A DNA stretch of 64,000 nt from the NCBI RefSeq assembly GCF_022815605.1, contig NZ_JALGRP010000002.1:1-64000 (forward strand), written 5' to 3'. Numbering within the stretch: the first letter of the stretch is position 1; the number at the start of each line of letters is the position of its first letter. Of this stretch, positions 1 to 7,699 are shown in pieces. Made by a program: the position numbers and the translations under genes. The notes under the pieces are model-generated. The model saw only the letters and a list, made by a program, of their open reading frames with translations. It had not been told where the DNA came from and searched no databases. The stretch comes from Microbacterium sp. VKM Ac-2923. Its GTDB lineage: Bacteria > Actinomycetota > Actinomycetes > Actinomycetales > Microbacteriaceae.

Positions 1-54
1 AAACCGCGTGATTCCGCGGTAGTACGTCCTCGAAGCAGTGGGTGGGCAAACAGA

Positions 55-77
55 TTCAAGTCCCGTTAGCCACCCCA
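55..77 (+). other. 3'-terminal fragment of a tRNA gene (tRNA-His-like), body missing
   Basis: The bases read as a tRNA 3' end: T-loop TTCAAGT (55-61), T-stem 3' strand CCCGT (62-66), acceptor 3' strand TAGCCAC (67-73), discriminator C (74) and CCA (75-77). A C discriminator is typical of bacterial tRNA-His. The 54 bases upstream do not supply the partner strands: no GTGGCTA acceptor strand or ACGGG T-stem strand lies at the right distance, so this is not a whole tRNA. A Rho-independent hairpin follows at once, as after a real tRNA gene. Such a duplicated 3' end is what integrases leave at the far end of an element inserted in a tRNA gene; that reading is inference. Confidence 0.5.
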
Positions 78-82
78 CACAT

Positions 83-118
83 CGAAAGCCCGGGCGGACA
101 CGATCCCCCGGGCTTTCG
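83..118 (+). terminator. Rho-independent-type terminator after the tRNA 3' fragment
   Basis: A 12-bp perfect stem (83-94 with 107-118, CGAAAGCCCGGG and its complement) encloses a 12-base loop. It sits 5 bases after the tRNA CCA and before the metallopeptidase promoter, so it probably ended the original tRNA transcript. Confidence 0.7.
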
Positions 119-148
119 CGTTCCCGGCAGGTGCGCCTCGGGCGCCCG

Positions 149-154
149 TAGAAT
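149..154 (+). promoter_or_regulatory. Candidate -10 box of the metallopeptidase-clpS-DUF2017 operon
   Basis: TAGAAT matches the actinobacterial housekeeping -10 TANNNT. It would start transcription near 161, leaving a leader of about 60 bases that contains the GGAGGT ribosome site of the first gene. No clear -35 was seen. Confidence 0.4.
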
Positions 155-223
155 CGACGACGGATGCCGCGGCCCCCGCCGTCGGCGCCGGTCATACGCT
201 TCGATACGCCCCGGGAGGTCCGC

Positions 224-667
224 GTGCACGACACCGACGACGCGCACCTCCGGGATCCGGAGGATCCGTCGGCGACGTCAGCACCCGCGGGCGGCATCGA
301 GGTGGATCTCCTCCCCCCTCTCCACCTCGACGCTGACGCCTTCGAACGGATCGTGGTCGATGAACTCGACCGGCTGCCGGACGACATGATCGAGGGCCTC
401 GACAACGTGGTCTTCGTCGTCGAAGACCGACCGGAGGACGGCTCGCTCGATCTGCTCGGCCTCTACGACGGCTGGGCGTTGACCGAGCGCGACCGGTACG
501 GCGTCGGAGAACTCCCCGACCGCATCATCCTTTACCGCGAACCCCACCTCGCGGCGTGCGCAGACGAAGACGAACTGCGCGACGAGATCCACACGACCCT
601 CGTCCACGAGATCGCCCACTTCTACGGCATCGACGACGAGCGGCTCCACGAGCTCGGGTGGGCGTGA
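224..667 (+). CDS. Zincin-like metallopeptidase family protein
   Basis: This 147-residue protein ends in a compact metal-binding motif, HEIAHFYGIDDERLHELG: an HExxH zinc site followed by GIDDERLHELG, the signature of the small zincin family formerly DUF1025 (PF06262). Such proteins are predicted cytoplasmic zinc proteins; their substrate is unknown. I chose the GTG at 224 because a GGAGGT ribosome site lies 6 bases upstream; the in-frame ATG at 164 lies only ten bases after the -10 box and has no such site. The acidic N-terminal ~40 residues look disordered. The stop overlaps the upstream clpS reading frame (TGATG at 665-669), so the gene is probably translationally coupled to clpS and co-transcribed with it and the DUF2017 gene. 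Confidence 0.8.
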   Translation: MHDTDDAHLRDPEDPSATSAPAGGIEVDLLPPLHLDADAFERIVVDELDRLPDDMIEGLDNVVFVVEDRPEDGSLDLLGLYDGWALTERDRYGVGELPDRIILYREPHLAACADEDELRDEIHTTLVHEIAHFYGIDDERLHELGWA

Positions 668-670
668 TGG

Positions 671-967
671 GTGGCCTGGCCGTGCCTGACCTCGACGCCG
701 ACATGGATCGCGCGCTGTCGGCCCAGCCCCCCCTCGAGCTGGCAGACGGTCGTCTGGAACGACCCCGTGAACCTCATGAGCTACGTCTCGCACGTCTTCC
801 GCAGCTACTTCGGCTTCGATGCCATCACCGCGAACCGGTTGATGTTGGCCGTGCACCATGATGGCCACGCGGTCGTGGCACGAGGACCCCGCGAAGTCAT
901 GGAGGCGCACACGCAGGCGATGCACGACTTCGGCCTATGGGCGACCGTCAGGAAGGATCCGGCGTGA
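671..967 (+). CDS. clpS: ClpS adaptor for the Clp protease, with an apparent frameshift near the 5' end
   Basis: ClpS delivers N-degron substrates to ClpA/ClpC-ClpP. The core is intact: WNDPVNLMSYVSHVF, then RLMLAVHHDGHAVV and the C-terminal HDFGLWATVRKD, all diagnostic. The 5' end is odd. The natural start should be the ATG at 667, overlapping the upstream stop as TGATG; that frame gives a plausible N-terminus (MGGLAVPDLDADMD...) but runs into a run of seven C at 727-733. With six C it would pass directly into SSWQTVVWND, the conserved start of ClpS. As written, the core is read only from a GTG at 671 with an unrelated N-terminus. This could be a homopolymer sequencing error, a real mutation with a rescued start, or slippage at the C run. 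The stop overlaps DUF2017 by GTGA. Confidence 0.85.
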   Translation: MAWPCLTSTPTWIARCRPSPPSSWQTVVWNDPVNLMSYVSHVFRSYFGFDAITANRLMLAVHHDGHAVVARGPREVMEAHTQAMHDFGLWATVRKDPA

Positions 968-1446
968 GTGAGCGAATCGTGGTGCTCGAGATCAGCGGCC
1001 TCGAAGCCCTTCACCTCGCCGGCATCGTGGGGCAGTTCCGCGACCTGCTCGCCGATACACGGTCAGCCGACGACCCCGCGGTGATGAGATTGCTGCCCGA
1101 CGCCTACCCCGACGACGAGGCCGCGAGTGGGGAGTTCCGTCGCCTCACCGGCGGCGACCTGCTCGAGCGACGGGCGCAGGACGCCGCGACGGTGTTGCGC
1201 ACGCTGGGGATCGACGGCGCCGACGTCGACCCCACGAGCGACTCGGATGCCACCATCGCCGTCGCCCTCGGCGAGAGCGAGGCTTTGGCGTGGATGCGGA
1301 CGCTCTCGGCGGTTCGTCTTGTGCTGGCGACGCGGCTCGGTATTCGGACCGAAGACGACCATCAGCCCGATGACCCGCGCTTCGGCGTGTACGACTGGAT
1401 CGGTTACCGGCTCGACGGGTTGATGACGGCGCTCGACCGGCGTTGA
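964..1446 (+). CDS. DUF2017 family protein, clpS partner gene
   Basis: A 160-residue cytoplasmic protein of the actinobacterial DUF2017 family, nearly always encoded directly after clpS; its role is not established, but the linkage suggests a link to Clp-dependent proteolysis. The sequence is acidic and helical, with a conserved-looking C-terminal stretch around TLSAVRLVLATRLGI and VYDWIGYRLDGLM. I chose the GTG at 964 rather than an ATG at 937 because it overlaps the clpS stop as GTGA, the coupling used throughout this region. It is convergent with the kinase gene 22 bases downstream, and no clear terminator hairpin separates them. Confidence 0.8.
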   Translation: MSERIVVLEISGLEALHLAGIVGQFRDLLADTRSADDPAVMRLLPDAYPDDEAASGEFRRLTGGDLLERRAQDAATVLRTLGIDGADVDPTSDSDATIAVALGESEALAWMRTLSAVRLVLATRLGIRTEDDHQPDDPRFGVYDWIGYRLDGLMTALDRR

Positions 1447-1468
1447 CCCGACGGCGCACTGCCCCGAC

Positions 1469-2002
1469 TCAGGGAAGTCGCACGACCACCGACGCGAGCG
1501 AGACAGGGTCGTGTCCGGCGATGTGCCCATCTTCCTGCCGTGCCCACCTGTCCCAGTGAGGACGGTAGGTGTCGCCGTCCCGGTCCAGGGCGCGAGTCTT
1601 CCGTGACAGCGTCGGCGCGTCGACCCAGACCGACACATCCGCGAGTCTCGCAACCTCGGGCGTGAGAAGACCCGAGCCTTCGACGACCAGAGGCAGCGAC
1701 GGGTCGACGGCGTGGGCCTCCGCGCGCTCGTCTGCGTCCCAGTCCCACCGCTCCCACACGCCGATCACCCCACGAGCATGCGGTCGCAGAATGGATTCGC
1801 ACGCATAAGCGGAGCCGTCGGCGAGACCGTCCCAGCCGGGGTACACGTCATCCAACGCCACCAGCTGCACCCGACCTCGCCCCGGCCAGGCAGCCACCAG
1901 ACGGCGAGCGAGCGAACTCTTACCGGCACCGCTCCTCCCGTCGAAGACCACCACGGGATTGGGCGCCCCCACGGCGACGACGCGTTCCGCCACCACGGAC
2001 AC
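1469..2002 (-). CDS. P-loop kinase-like ATP-binding protein (uridine kinase-like)
   Basis: About 177 residues with a Walker A motif GRSGAGKSSLARRL near the N-terminus, a VALDDVYPGWDGL segment typical of uridine kinase/AAA-type small kinases, VVEGSGLL as the Walker-B-like strand, and a C-terminal [21 protein letters not shown] like the lid of nucleoside kinase-like proteins. The phosphate acceptor is unknown. No ATG suits; the GTG at 2002 is the first start after the stop of the upstream gene (2037-2039), and translation is probably coupled to that gene because no ribosome site is visible. A start at the next GTG is equally possible. Confidence 0.65.
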   Translation of the reverse strand: MSVVAERVVAVGAPNPVVVFDGRSGAGKSSLARRLVAAWPGRGRVQLVALDDVYPGWDGLADGSAYACESILRPHARGVIGVWERWDWDADERAEAHAVDPSLPLVVEGSGLLTPEVARLADVSVWVDAPTLSRKTRALDRDGDTYRPHWDRWARQEDGHIAGHDPVSLASVVVRLP

Positions 2003-2036
2003 TGCCGCGGTCAGGGCGTCGTCGAGCGGGTCCGCG

Positions 2037-2357
2037 CTACTTCTTGAGGGCGCGGATGACACGGCTGAGCGCTCGACCGGCGACCCATACGAACGGGATG
2101 CCGACGGCGAGCAGCGCGACGAGGTTCGGGTCGAAGCGCAGATCGTCACCACGGCGGATGTACGCGCCGAGCGGGAGCGTGTATCCGCCCCCACCACCGC
2201 CGCCATTGCCCTGCTCGTCGGAGCCGCCGCCGTACCCGGCCCACACGAGGGCGACGGGGACGATGCGCACACCATCGACGTCCTGCTGCTCGCCGTAGGC
2301 GGCGGTGACGCCGAATTGGGTGGACTGCTTGCCGAGTTCGAGTGCGATGTTGGGCAT
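2037..2357 (-). CDS. GerW/YtfJ-like family protein
   Basis: A 106-residue protein with the pattern of the GerW (YtfJ) family: an early YGEQQDVDGVRIVPVA strand pair, a long glycine-rich loop (residues ~42-59, seven consecutive glycines), then a second beta segment with GAYIRRGDDLRF. The C-terminus adds a hydrophobic stretch LVALLAVGIPFVWVAG, probably one membrane anchor, then a basic tail. In Firmicutes GerW acts in spore germination; in this non-sporulating lineage the role is unknown. The ATG at 2357 is followed upstream by TACGGT seven bases away, which would suit a leaderless transcript; longer in-frame extension exists but lacks coding character. It precedes the kinase gene by 34 bases. 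Confidence 0.6.
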   Translation of the reverse strand: MPNIALELGKQSTQFGVTAAYGEQQDVDGVRIVPVALVWAGYGGGSDEQGNGGGGGGGYTLPLGAYIRRGDDLRFDPNLVALLAVGIPFVWVAGRALSRVIRALKK

Positions 2358-2575
2358 GAGCACCACCGTAGCGGGGGTGTCGAGGACACCGCACGGGTGT
2401 TGCGCCACGCGGCCGGTCGTGCGACGACCCGGGCTCCTCGCGCGTCCGGGCGTGCCACGACCCGGGGTCCTCGCCGTCCCCGTAAACGACGACAGCTCCT
2501 GCACCGGACGACGCCTCGGCTCTCTCGCGGAGACGACCTGCACGGCCGCGCGGCAGGGACCGGAGAGCGGCGGGC

Positions 2576-3832
2576 TCAATGGTCGTAGGACGGCCGTGGG
2601 TTGGTCGGCAGCGCTCCTCCCCCGCGCGACGGGCCGAGCAGCGACCCGCGTGTCACCGCCCCGCGCCCGAAGCGTGCCGTGGCCCCGTCGAGCGCGCCCT
2701 CGACCCTACGCCACTCGGCGTCGTCGTCCCACAGCGTGGCCGCCATCGCCGCGGGCTTGAGCTTCTCGCCGCGGACTCCGACGAGCCGGACGGCTTGGCG
2801 TCGGTCGATGGAATCGAACAGCTCGATGGCGGCGTCGCCGATGCGCTGACCCACCGAGGTGGGTTCGGGAAGGGTGCGCGAGCGGCTCAGGGTGGTGAAA
2901 TCCGAGAACCGCACCTTGATCGAGATGGTCGACGCCTCGTAGTGCTGACTGCGCAGACGTGCCCCGACGCGATCGGCCAGGCGCCGAAGTTCGACGTGGA
3001 GAGTGCCGGTGTCGGAGATGTCGGCGTGGAATGTCTCTTCGTGTCCCACGCTCTTCTCTGCGCGCCCCGTGTGCACCTCGCGCGCGTCGATGCCGCGCGA
3101 GAGATGCCAGACTCGTTCCCCCATCGCCGGGCCGAGCACCTGGTCGAGCGCGTGCCGCGGAGTGTCGAGGATGTCGGACACGAGACGGATGCCACGCGAC
3201 TCCAGCGCTTCGGCCGCCTTCGGACCGACCCCCCACAACGCCCGCACCGAGCGGGGCCGGAGGAACGCCTCGGTGTCGGCCGCGGCGACTACGAGGAGGC
3301 CATCGGGCTTGGAGATCGTGGAGGCCATCTTGGCCACGTGCTTGGTGGCAGCGACCCCGATGCTGCAGGTCAGCCCCGTCTCGGCTTTGACCCGAGAACG
3401 CAGATCGCGGGCGATCGTGCCGGGGGTCCCCCACAACCTCCGCGCGCCGCGCACGTCGAGGAACGCCTCGTCGATCGAGAGGGGCTCCACCAGGGGCGTG
3501 ACATCGTGGAAAACCGCCATGACCTGGCGTGACATCTCGCTGTAGCGATGGAACGGCGGATTCACCACGATGGCCGTCGGACACAGGCGCAGGGCGATCG
3601 CCACCGGCATCGCCGACTTCACGCCGTATCGCCGGGCCTCATACGAGGCGCTCGAGACGACCCCGCGGCCTTCGGAACCGCCGATGATCAAGGGTTTACC
3701 GGCCAGTGACGGGTCATCGAGGACGGCGACCGACGCGAAGAATGCGTCCATGTCGACGTGGAGGATGCCGGTGCCGGTGTCATCCGCGTCGATGCTCGAG
3801 ACGATGCGCCCTGTGCCGTCCCCGCGTCCCAT
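2576..3832 (-). CDS. dinB: DNA polymerase IV (Y-family translesion polymerase)
   Basis: This 418-residue protein makes error-prone synthesis past damaged bases. The catalytic sites are visible: HVDMDAFFASV near residue 25 (first metal-binding Asp and steric-gate region), YEARRYGVKSAMP, and SIDEAFLDV with the second acidic pair; helix-hairpin-helix DNA contacts follow (ALWGVGPKAAEAL), then the little-finger domain. I chose the ATG at 3832 because it leaves only a short disordered N-terminus; the frame stays open upstream to 4207 but that stretch is a low-complexity tandem repeat. GACAAT lies six bases before the ATG, a weak -10. The C-terminus carries a short basic tail. No beta-clamp motif was confirmed. 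Confidence 0.93.
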   Translation of the reverse strand: MGRGDGTGRIVSSIDADDTGTGILHVDMDAFFASVAVLDDPSLAGKPLIIGGSEGRGVVSSASYEARRYGVKSAMPVAIALRLCPTAIVVNPPFHRYSEMSRQVMAVFHDVTPLVEPLSIDEAFLDVRGARRLWGTPGTIARDLRSRVKAETGLTCSIGVAATKHVAKMASTISKPDGLLVVAAADTEAFLRPRSVRALWGVGPKAAEALESRGIRLVSDILDTPRHALDQVLGPAMGERVWHLSRGIDAREVHTGRAEKSVGHEETFHADISDTGTLHVELRRLADRVGARLRSQHYEASTISIKVRFSDFTTLSRSRTLPEPTSVGQRIGDAAIELFDSIDRRQAVRLVGVRGEKLKPAAMAATLWDDDAEWRRVEGALDGATARFGRGAVTRGSLLGPSRGGGALPTNPRPSYDH

Positions 3833-3909
3833 GTCTCTATTGTCTCCCGGACCTCCGACATCGGGCCGGAGGGTCCCACCCTCGGACCGGATCGACGCCC
3901 GCGACATCC

Positions 3910-4017
3910 GCGATTCGCGCAACCTCCGCGGTTCGGGCGACCTCAGCGATTCGCGCGACCCCCGCGATTCGCGCGACCCCGCGATTCGCGCGACCTCAGC
4001 GATTCGCACAACCTCAG
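3910..4017. repeat. Six-copy 18-bp tandem repeat between dinB and gatB
   Basis: Units begin at 3910, 3928, 3946, 3964, 3981 and 3999, so the period is 18 bases with one 17-base step. The consensus is GCGATTCGCGCGACCTCA. The array lies in the 386-base gap between the dinB start (3832) and gatB stop (4219). A degraded echo (CTGAGGTTTGCGCGACC) follows at 4055-4071. The region also holds the gatB terminator at 4162-4210 and no convincing gene. Related single units occur at 42200-42250 and 48284-48454. Confidence 0.85.
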
Positions 4018-4161
4018 CCGACAACCCACGAACCGCCCTGAGTCTCTGCGGAATGCTGAGGTTTGCGCGACCCCACCATGCGCGCCTCGCACGACGGCCG
4101 ACCGCACGTCCGCCGACCTGGCGTACGCGCACCTCGACGACTCGACCCGCGGCCGGAACGA

Positions 4162-4210
4162 CGGATGCCACGACCCAGCCGTTCGAGACGGCGGGGGGTC
4201 GTGGCATCCG
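4162..4210 (-). terminator. gatB terminator built from an inverted GGATGCC pair
   Basis: The stem pairs 4162-4176 (CGGATGCCACGACCC) with 4196-4210, a 15-bp perfect match with a 19-base inner region. It lies 9 bases past the gatB stop. The inverted GGATGCC/GGCATCC pair forms the base of the stem. Confidence 0.75.
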
Positions 4211-4218
4211 GTGTGCGC

Positions 4219-5736
4219 TTACTGGGCGGCGGCACGCTCCAGGACGAGCTCGCGTACGCGCGCGGCGTCGGCCTGGCCCTTCATGGCCTTCATGACGGCG
4301 CCGATGACGGCGCCGGCGGCCTGCACCTTGCCGTCGCGGATCTTCGCAAGCACGTCGGGCTGGGCGGCGAGGGCGGTGTCGATCGCCGCGATGAGGGCCC
4401 CGTCGTCCGAGACCACCGCGAGCCCGCGGGCGTCGACCACCTCTTGCGGGGTGCCCTCGCCGGCGATGACGCCCTCGAGCACCTGCCGCGCGAGCTTGTC
4501 GGTGAGCGTGCCCGCGTCGACGAGCTGCTGGAGGGCGGCGACGTGCGCGGCCGAGACGAGGTCGGCGGCGTCGCGGTCCTGCGCGTTCGCGACGCGGGTG
4601 ATCTCACCCGTCCACCACTTGCGGGCGGCGGCGGGAACGGCGCCGGCGGCGACGGTCTCGGCGACCGCATCGAGCAGACCGCCGTTCGCGACGTCCTGGA
4701 ACTCGAGATCGGTGAAGCCCCACTCGGCCTTGAGACGGCGACGGCGGGTCGCGGGGGGCTCCGGGAGGGACGCGCGCAGTTCTTCGATCAGCTCCGCCGC
4801 GGGGACGACCGGCAACAGGTCGGGCTCGGGGAAGTAGCGGTAGTCATCGGCATCCGACTTGGGACGGCCGGGCGAGGTGCGGCCCGTGTCCTCGTGCCAG
4901 TGACGCGTCTCTTGCGTGATGGTGCCGCCCTTCGCGAGGATCGCGGCCTGACGCTGAATCTCGTAGCGAACGGCGCGCTCGACCGACCGCATCGAGTTGA
5001 CGTTCTTGGTCTCGGTGCGAGTGCCCAGCTTCTGCTGGCCGCGGGGGCGCAGGGAGACGTTCGCGTCGCAGCGGAGGTTTCCCCGCTCGAGCTTCGCCTC
5101 GGAGATGCCGAGGCCGCGCACGATGTCGCGGATCGTCGCGACGTACGCCTTAGCCAGCTCGGGGGCGGAATGCTCGGCGCCGAAGATGGGCTTCGTGACG
5201 ATCTCGACAAGCGGAACGCCCGCGCGGTTGTAATCGACGAGCGAGTACTCGGCGCCCTGGATACGCCCGGTCGCGCCTCCCATGTGGGTGAGCTTGCCAG
5301 CATCCTCTTCCATGTGCGCGCGCTCGATCGGGATGGTGACGATCGTGCCGTCGGCGAGTTCGACCTCGACGGAGCCCTCGAACGCGATCGGCTCGTCGTA
5401 CTGGGAGATCTGATAGTTCTTGCCGAGGTCGGGGTAGAAGTAGTTCTTCCGCGCGAAGCGGCTCGACGGGGCGATCGAGCACCCCAGAGCCAGGCCCAGG
5501 CTGATCGAGGAGCGGATCGCCTCCTGATTGACGACGGGGAGGGCTCCGGGAAGACCCATGTCGACGGGCGCCACGAGCGTGTTCGGCTCGGCGCCGTGAT
5601 TCGCCTCGTTGGCCGGGTTCGGCGCCGCCGAGAACATCTTCGTCGCGGTGTTGAGCTCGACGTGCACCTCGAAGCCGAGGACGGGCTCGAATCGCTCGAG
5701 CGCCTCGTCGAAGTCCATGAGTGCGTCTTTGGCCAT
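4219..5736 (-). CDS. gatB: Asp-tRNA(Asn)/Glu-tRNA(Gln) amidotransferase subunit B
   Basis: GatB is the 505-residue kinase-like and tRNA-binding subunit that activates mischarged Glu-tRNA(Gln) or Asp-tRNA(Asn) and transfers ammonia supplied by GatA. Visible family landmarks are [16 protein letters not shown] near the N-terminus, the GxPGxLPVVN stretch ([11 protein letters not shown]), and [15 protein letters not shown] in the catalytic cradle, with the helical and YqeY-like tail domains at the C-terminus. The ATG at 5736 overlaps the gatA stop as TGATG, so translation follows gatA directly; an in-frame ORF extension upstream lies inside gatA and is rejected. It is the last gene of gatCAB and is followed by a strong terminator. 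Confidence 0.96.
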   Translation of the reverse strand: MAKDALMDFDEALERFEPVLGFEVHVELNTATKMFSAAPNPANEANHGAEPNTLVAPVDMGLPGALPVVNQEAIRSSISLGLALGCSIAPSSRFARKNYFYPDLGKNYQISQYDEPIAFEGSVEVELADGTIVTIPIERAHMEEDAGKLTHMGGATGRIQGAEYSLVDYNRAGVPLVEIVTKPIFGAEHSAPELAKAYVATIRDIVRGLGISEAKLERGNLRCDANVSLRPRGQQKLGTRTETKNVNSMRSVERAVRYEIQRQAAILAKGGTITQETRHWHEDTGRTSPGRPKSDADDYRYFPEPDLLPVVPAAELIEELRASLPEPPATRRRRLKAEWGFTDLEFQDVANGGLLDAVAETVAAGAVPAAARKWWTGEITRVANAQDRDAADLVSAAHVAALQQLVDAGTLTDKLARQVLEGVIAGEGTPQEVVDARGLAVVSDDGALIAAIDTALAAQPDVLAKIRDGKVQAAGAVIGAVMKAMKGQADAARVRELVLERAAAQ

Positions 5737-7256
5737 CAGAGCGACGCTCCGTTCGTGAGAGAAGGGGCACGATCCAGGAGGGGACCGCCCCACTGGTCGA
5801 CGAGCAGCGCTTCGAGCGCCGCGCCGACGCGGTACAGACGCGCGTCCTCGCGGGCGGGAGCGAGGAACTGGATGCCGACGGGCAGGCCGTCTTCGTCAGC
5901 CAGGCCGCTGGGGATCGAGATACCGGGAACGCCGGCCAGGTTGGCCGGGATCGTCGTGATGTCGTTGAGGTACATCTGCAGCGGGTCGTCGATCTTCTCC
6001 CCGATGCGGAAGGCCGTGGTCGGTGCCGACGGGGTCGCGATGACGTCGACCCGGCCGAAGGCGGCGTCGAAGTCCTGCTGGATGAGCGTGCGCACCTTCT
6101 GCGCGCTGCCGTAGTAGGCATCGTAGTAGCCGGCCGACAGGGCGTACGTGCCCAGGATGATACGACGCTTGACCTCGGGACCGAAGCCCGCGTCGCGCGT
6201 GGCGGCCATGACGTTCTCGACGGTGGCGGCGCCCTGCGGGTTCACGCGGAGGCCGAAGCGCACCGAGTCGAACTTCGCCAGGTTGCTCGACGCCTCGGCC
6301 GGGAGGATCAGGTAGTACGCCGCCACGCCATACTCGAAGTGCGGAGCGCTGATCTCGACGATCTCGGCGCCCTGCGCCTCCATGGCGGCGAGAGCAGCGC
6401 GGAACGAGGCGGTGACGCCCGGTTGGAAGCCCGTACCGTCGAGCTCGCGCACGACGCCTACCTTCAGGCCGGCGAGCACCTGCCCCGTCGCGCCCTCACG
6501 GGCCGCAGCGGCGAACGAGGGCCACGCGTCGGAGAGCGACGTGGAGTCGTTGGCGTCATGACCGCCGATGACGTCGTGGAGGAGCCCGGCATCGAGGACG
6601 GTGCGCGTGACGGGCCCGACCTGGTCGAGGCTGGATGCCAGAGCGATGGCGCCGTAACGGCTCACTCCGCCATAGGTCGGCTTGACGCCCACCGTGCCCG
6701 TGACGTGCGCGGGCTGGCGGATGGAGCCGCCGGTGTCGGAGCCGAGGGCGAGCGGTGCTTCGAACGCCGCCACTGCCGCGGCCGACCCCCCGCCGGACCC
6801 CCCGGGGATGCGGTCCAGATCCCACGGATTGCGGGTCGGACCGTATGCGGAGAACTCGGTGGAGGAGCCCATCGCGAACTCGTCCATGTTGGTCTTGCCC
6901 AGCGGCACCAGTCCCGCGGCGCGCGAGCGCGCGACCACGGTGGCGTCGAAGGGAGACATGTAGCCCTCGAGGATCTTCGAGCCGCTCGTGGAAGGCATGT
7001 CGGTGGTGACGAGGACGTCCTTGACGGCAAGGGGAACACCGGCGAGCTCGTGCAGGTGTTCGCCGGCGGCGCGTCGGCGATCGATGTCGGCGGCGACCTC
7101 GAGCGCGTGGTCGCTGACGTGCAGGAAGGCATGGACGTCGCCGTCGACAGCGGCGATGCGGTCGAGGTGCGCCTGCGTGGCTTCGACGCTCGAGACGTCC
7201 TTCGCCGTCAGGGCGGCGGCGAGATCGGCCGCTGTCAGCCGAGTGAGATCGGTCAC
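5736..7256 (-). CDS. gatA: Asp-tRNA(Asn)/Glu-tRNA(Gln) amidotransferase subunit A
   Basis: GatA is the glutaminase of the amidotransferase; it releases ammonia from glutamine, which is channelled to GatB. The amidase-signature triad is intact: Lys79 in LAVKD, cis-Ser154 in PGGSGGGS and nucleophile Ser178 in DTGGSIR, at the same numbers as the well-known Staphylococcus enzyme. The length, 506 residues, is normal. The GTG start at 7256 overlaps the gatC stop by four bases (GTGA), and the stop overlaps the gatB start, so the three subunits are made in tight coupling. Presence of gatCAB implies that Gln-tRNA, Asn-tRNA or both are made by transamidation here. Confidence 0.97.
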   Translation of the reverse strand: MTDLTRLTAADLAAALTAKDVSSVEATQAHLDRIAAVDGDVHAFLHVSDHALEVAADIDRRRAAGEHLHELAGVPLAVKDVLVTTDMPSTSGSKILEGYMSPFDATVVARSRAAGLVPLGKTNMDEFAMGSSTEFSAYGPTRNPWDLDRIPGGSGGGSAAAVAAFEAPLALGSDTGGSIRQPAHVTGTVGVKPTYGGVSRYGAIALASSLDQVGPVTRTVLDAGLLHDVIGGHDANDSTSLSDAWPSFAAAAREGATGQVLAGLKVGVVRELDGTGFQPGVTASFRAALAAMEAQGAEIVEISAPHFEYGVAAYYLILPAEASSNLAKFDSVRFGLRVNPQGAATVENVMAATRDAGFGPEVKRRIILGTYALSAGYYDAYYGSAQKVRTLIQQDFDAAFGRVDVIATPSAPTTAFRIGEKIDDPLQMYLNDITTIPANLAGVPGISIPSGLADEDGLPVGIQFLAPAREDARLYRVGAALEALLVDQWGGPLLDRAPSLTNGASL

Positions 7257-7552
7257 TGCTCCTCCCCCAGAATCGCGGTCACACGGAACCGGCCGTCGGC
7301 CTGGTCGGGCGCATTCGACAGCACCTGCTCGCGGCTGAGCGGCGGCTGTACGACGTCGGGACGGAAGACGTTCTCGAGCGGGATCGGGTGGCTCGTGGCG
7401 ACGACGTCGGGAGTGGCCACCTCGGACACCTTCGCGATGTTGTCGACGATGGCATCCAGCTGGCCGGTGAGGCTGTGCACCTCTTCGTCGCTCAACTGGA
7501 TCCGAGCGAGCACACCGAGATGGCGCACGAGTTCAGGGGTGATTTCAGACAC
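7253..7552 (-). CDS. gatC: Asp-tRNA(Asn)/Glu-tRNA(Gln) amidotransferase subunit C
   Basis: GatC is the small (99-residue) clamp that wraps GatA and GatB together. The sequence fits the family throughout: an N-terminal helix [14 protein letters not shown], then [15 protein letters not shown], and the C-terminal [20 protein letters not shown]. It is the first gene of gatCAB. The start is a GTG with no ribosome site; a TAGACT box ends six bases upstream, so the mRNA is probably leaderless. Its stop overlaps gatA by GTGA. Confidence 0.95.
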   Translation of the reverse strand: MSEITPELVRHLGVLARIQLSDEEVHSLTGQLDAIVDNIAKVSEVATPDVVATSHPIPLENVFRPDVVQPPLSREQVLSNAPDQADGRFRVTAILGEEQ

Positions 7553-7558
7553 CCCACG

Positions 7559-7564
7559 AGTCTA
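7559..7564 (-). promoter_or_regulatory. -10 box for a leaderless gatCAB transcript
   Basis: On the minus strand TAGACT is followed by exactly six bases and then the GTG start of gatC, which puts the transcription start at the first base of the gene. Confidence 0.6.
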
Positions 7565-7607
7565 GTTCGCGCGCCGCCGACGCTTCGGCCCGCACGTCTG
7601 GGGAGGA

Positions 7608-7632
7608 GGGTGCGCCGGGCGTCGGCGCACCC
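7608..7632. other. Hairpin in the gatC/acyl-CoA ligase divergent region
   Basis: GGGTGCGCC (7608-7616) and GGCGCACCC (7624-7632) form a 9-bp perfect stem with a 7-base loop. It stands between two divergent promoters, so it is not an ordinary gene-end terminator; an insulating terminator or a regulator site are both possible. Confidence 0.4.
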
Positions 7633-7664
7633 TCGGCCGGCCCGCTCAGGCTGTGGAGACGGCA

Positions 7665-7693
7665 TTCGACGAGTAGACGCCGCGTCATAGGCT
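7665..7693 (+). promoter_or_regulatory. Promoter of the acyl-CoA ligase gene, leaderless
   Basis: TTCGAC (7665-7670), a 17-base spacer and TAGGCT (7688-7693). Six bases then separate the -10 from the GTG start at 7700, so transcription should begin at the start codon. Confidence 0.6.
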
Positions 7694-7699
7694 GGCCGG

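Noticed and set aside
1..77. A complete tRNA at the left edge
   Set aside because: The 5' acceptor strand, D arm and T-stem partner strand cannot be found; only the 3' end is present.
3910..4017. CRISPR array
   Set aside because: Units are contiguous 18-mers with no spacers, and no cas genes are present.
3833..4207. N-terminal extension of DinB through the tandem repeat
   Set aside because: The extra ~125 residues are a repeat translation with no family match; the ATG at 3832 gives a normal polymerase start.
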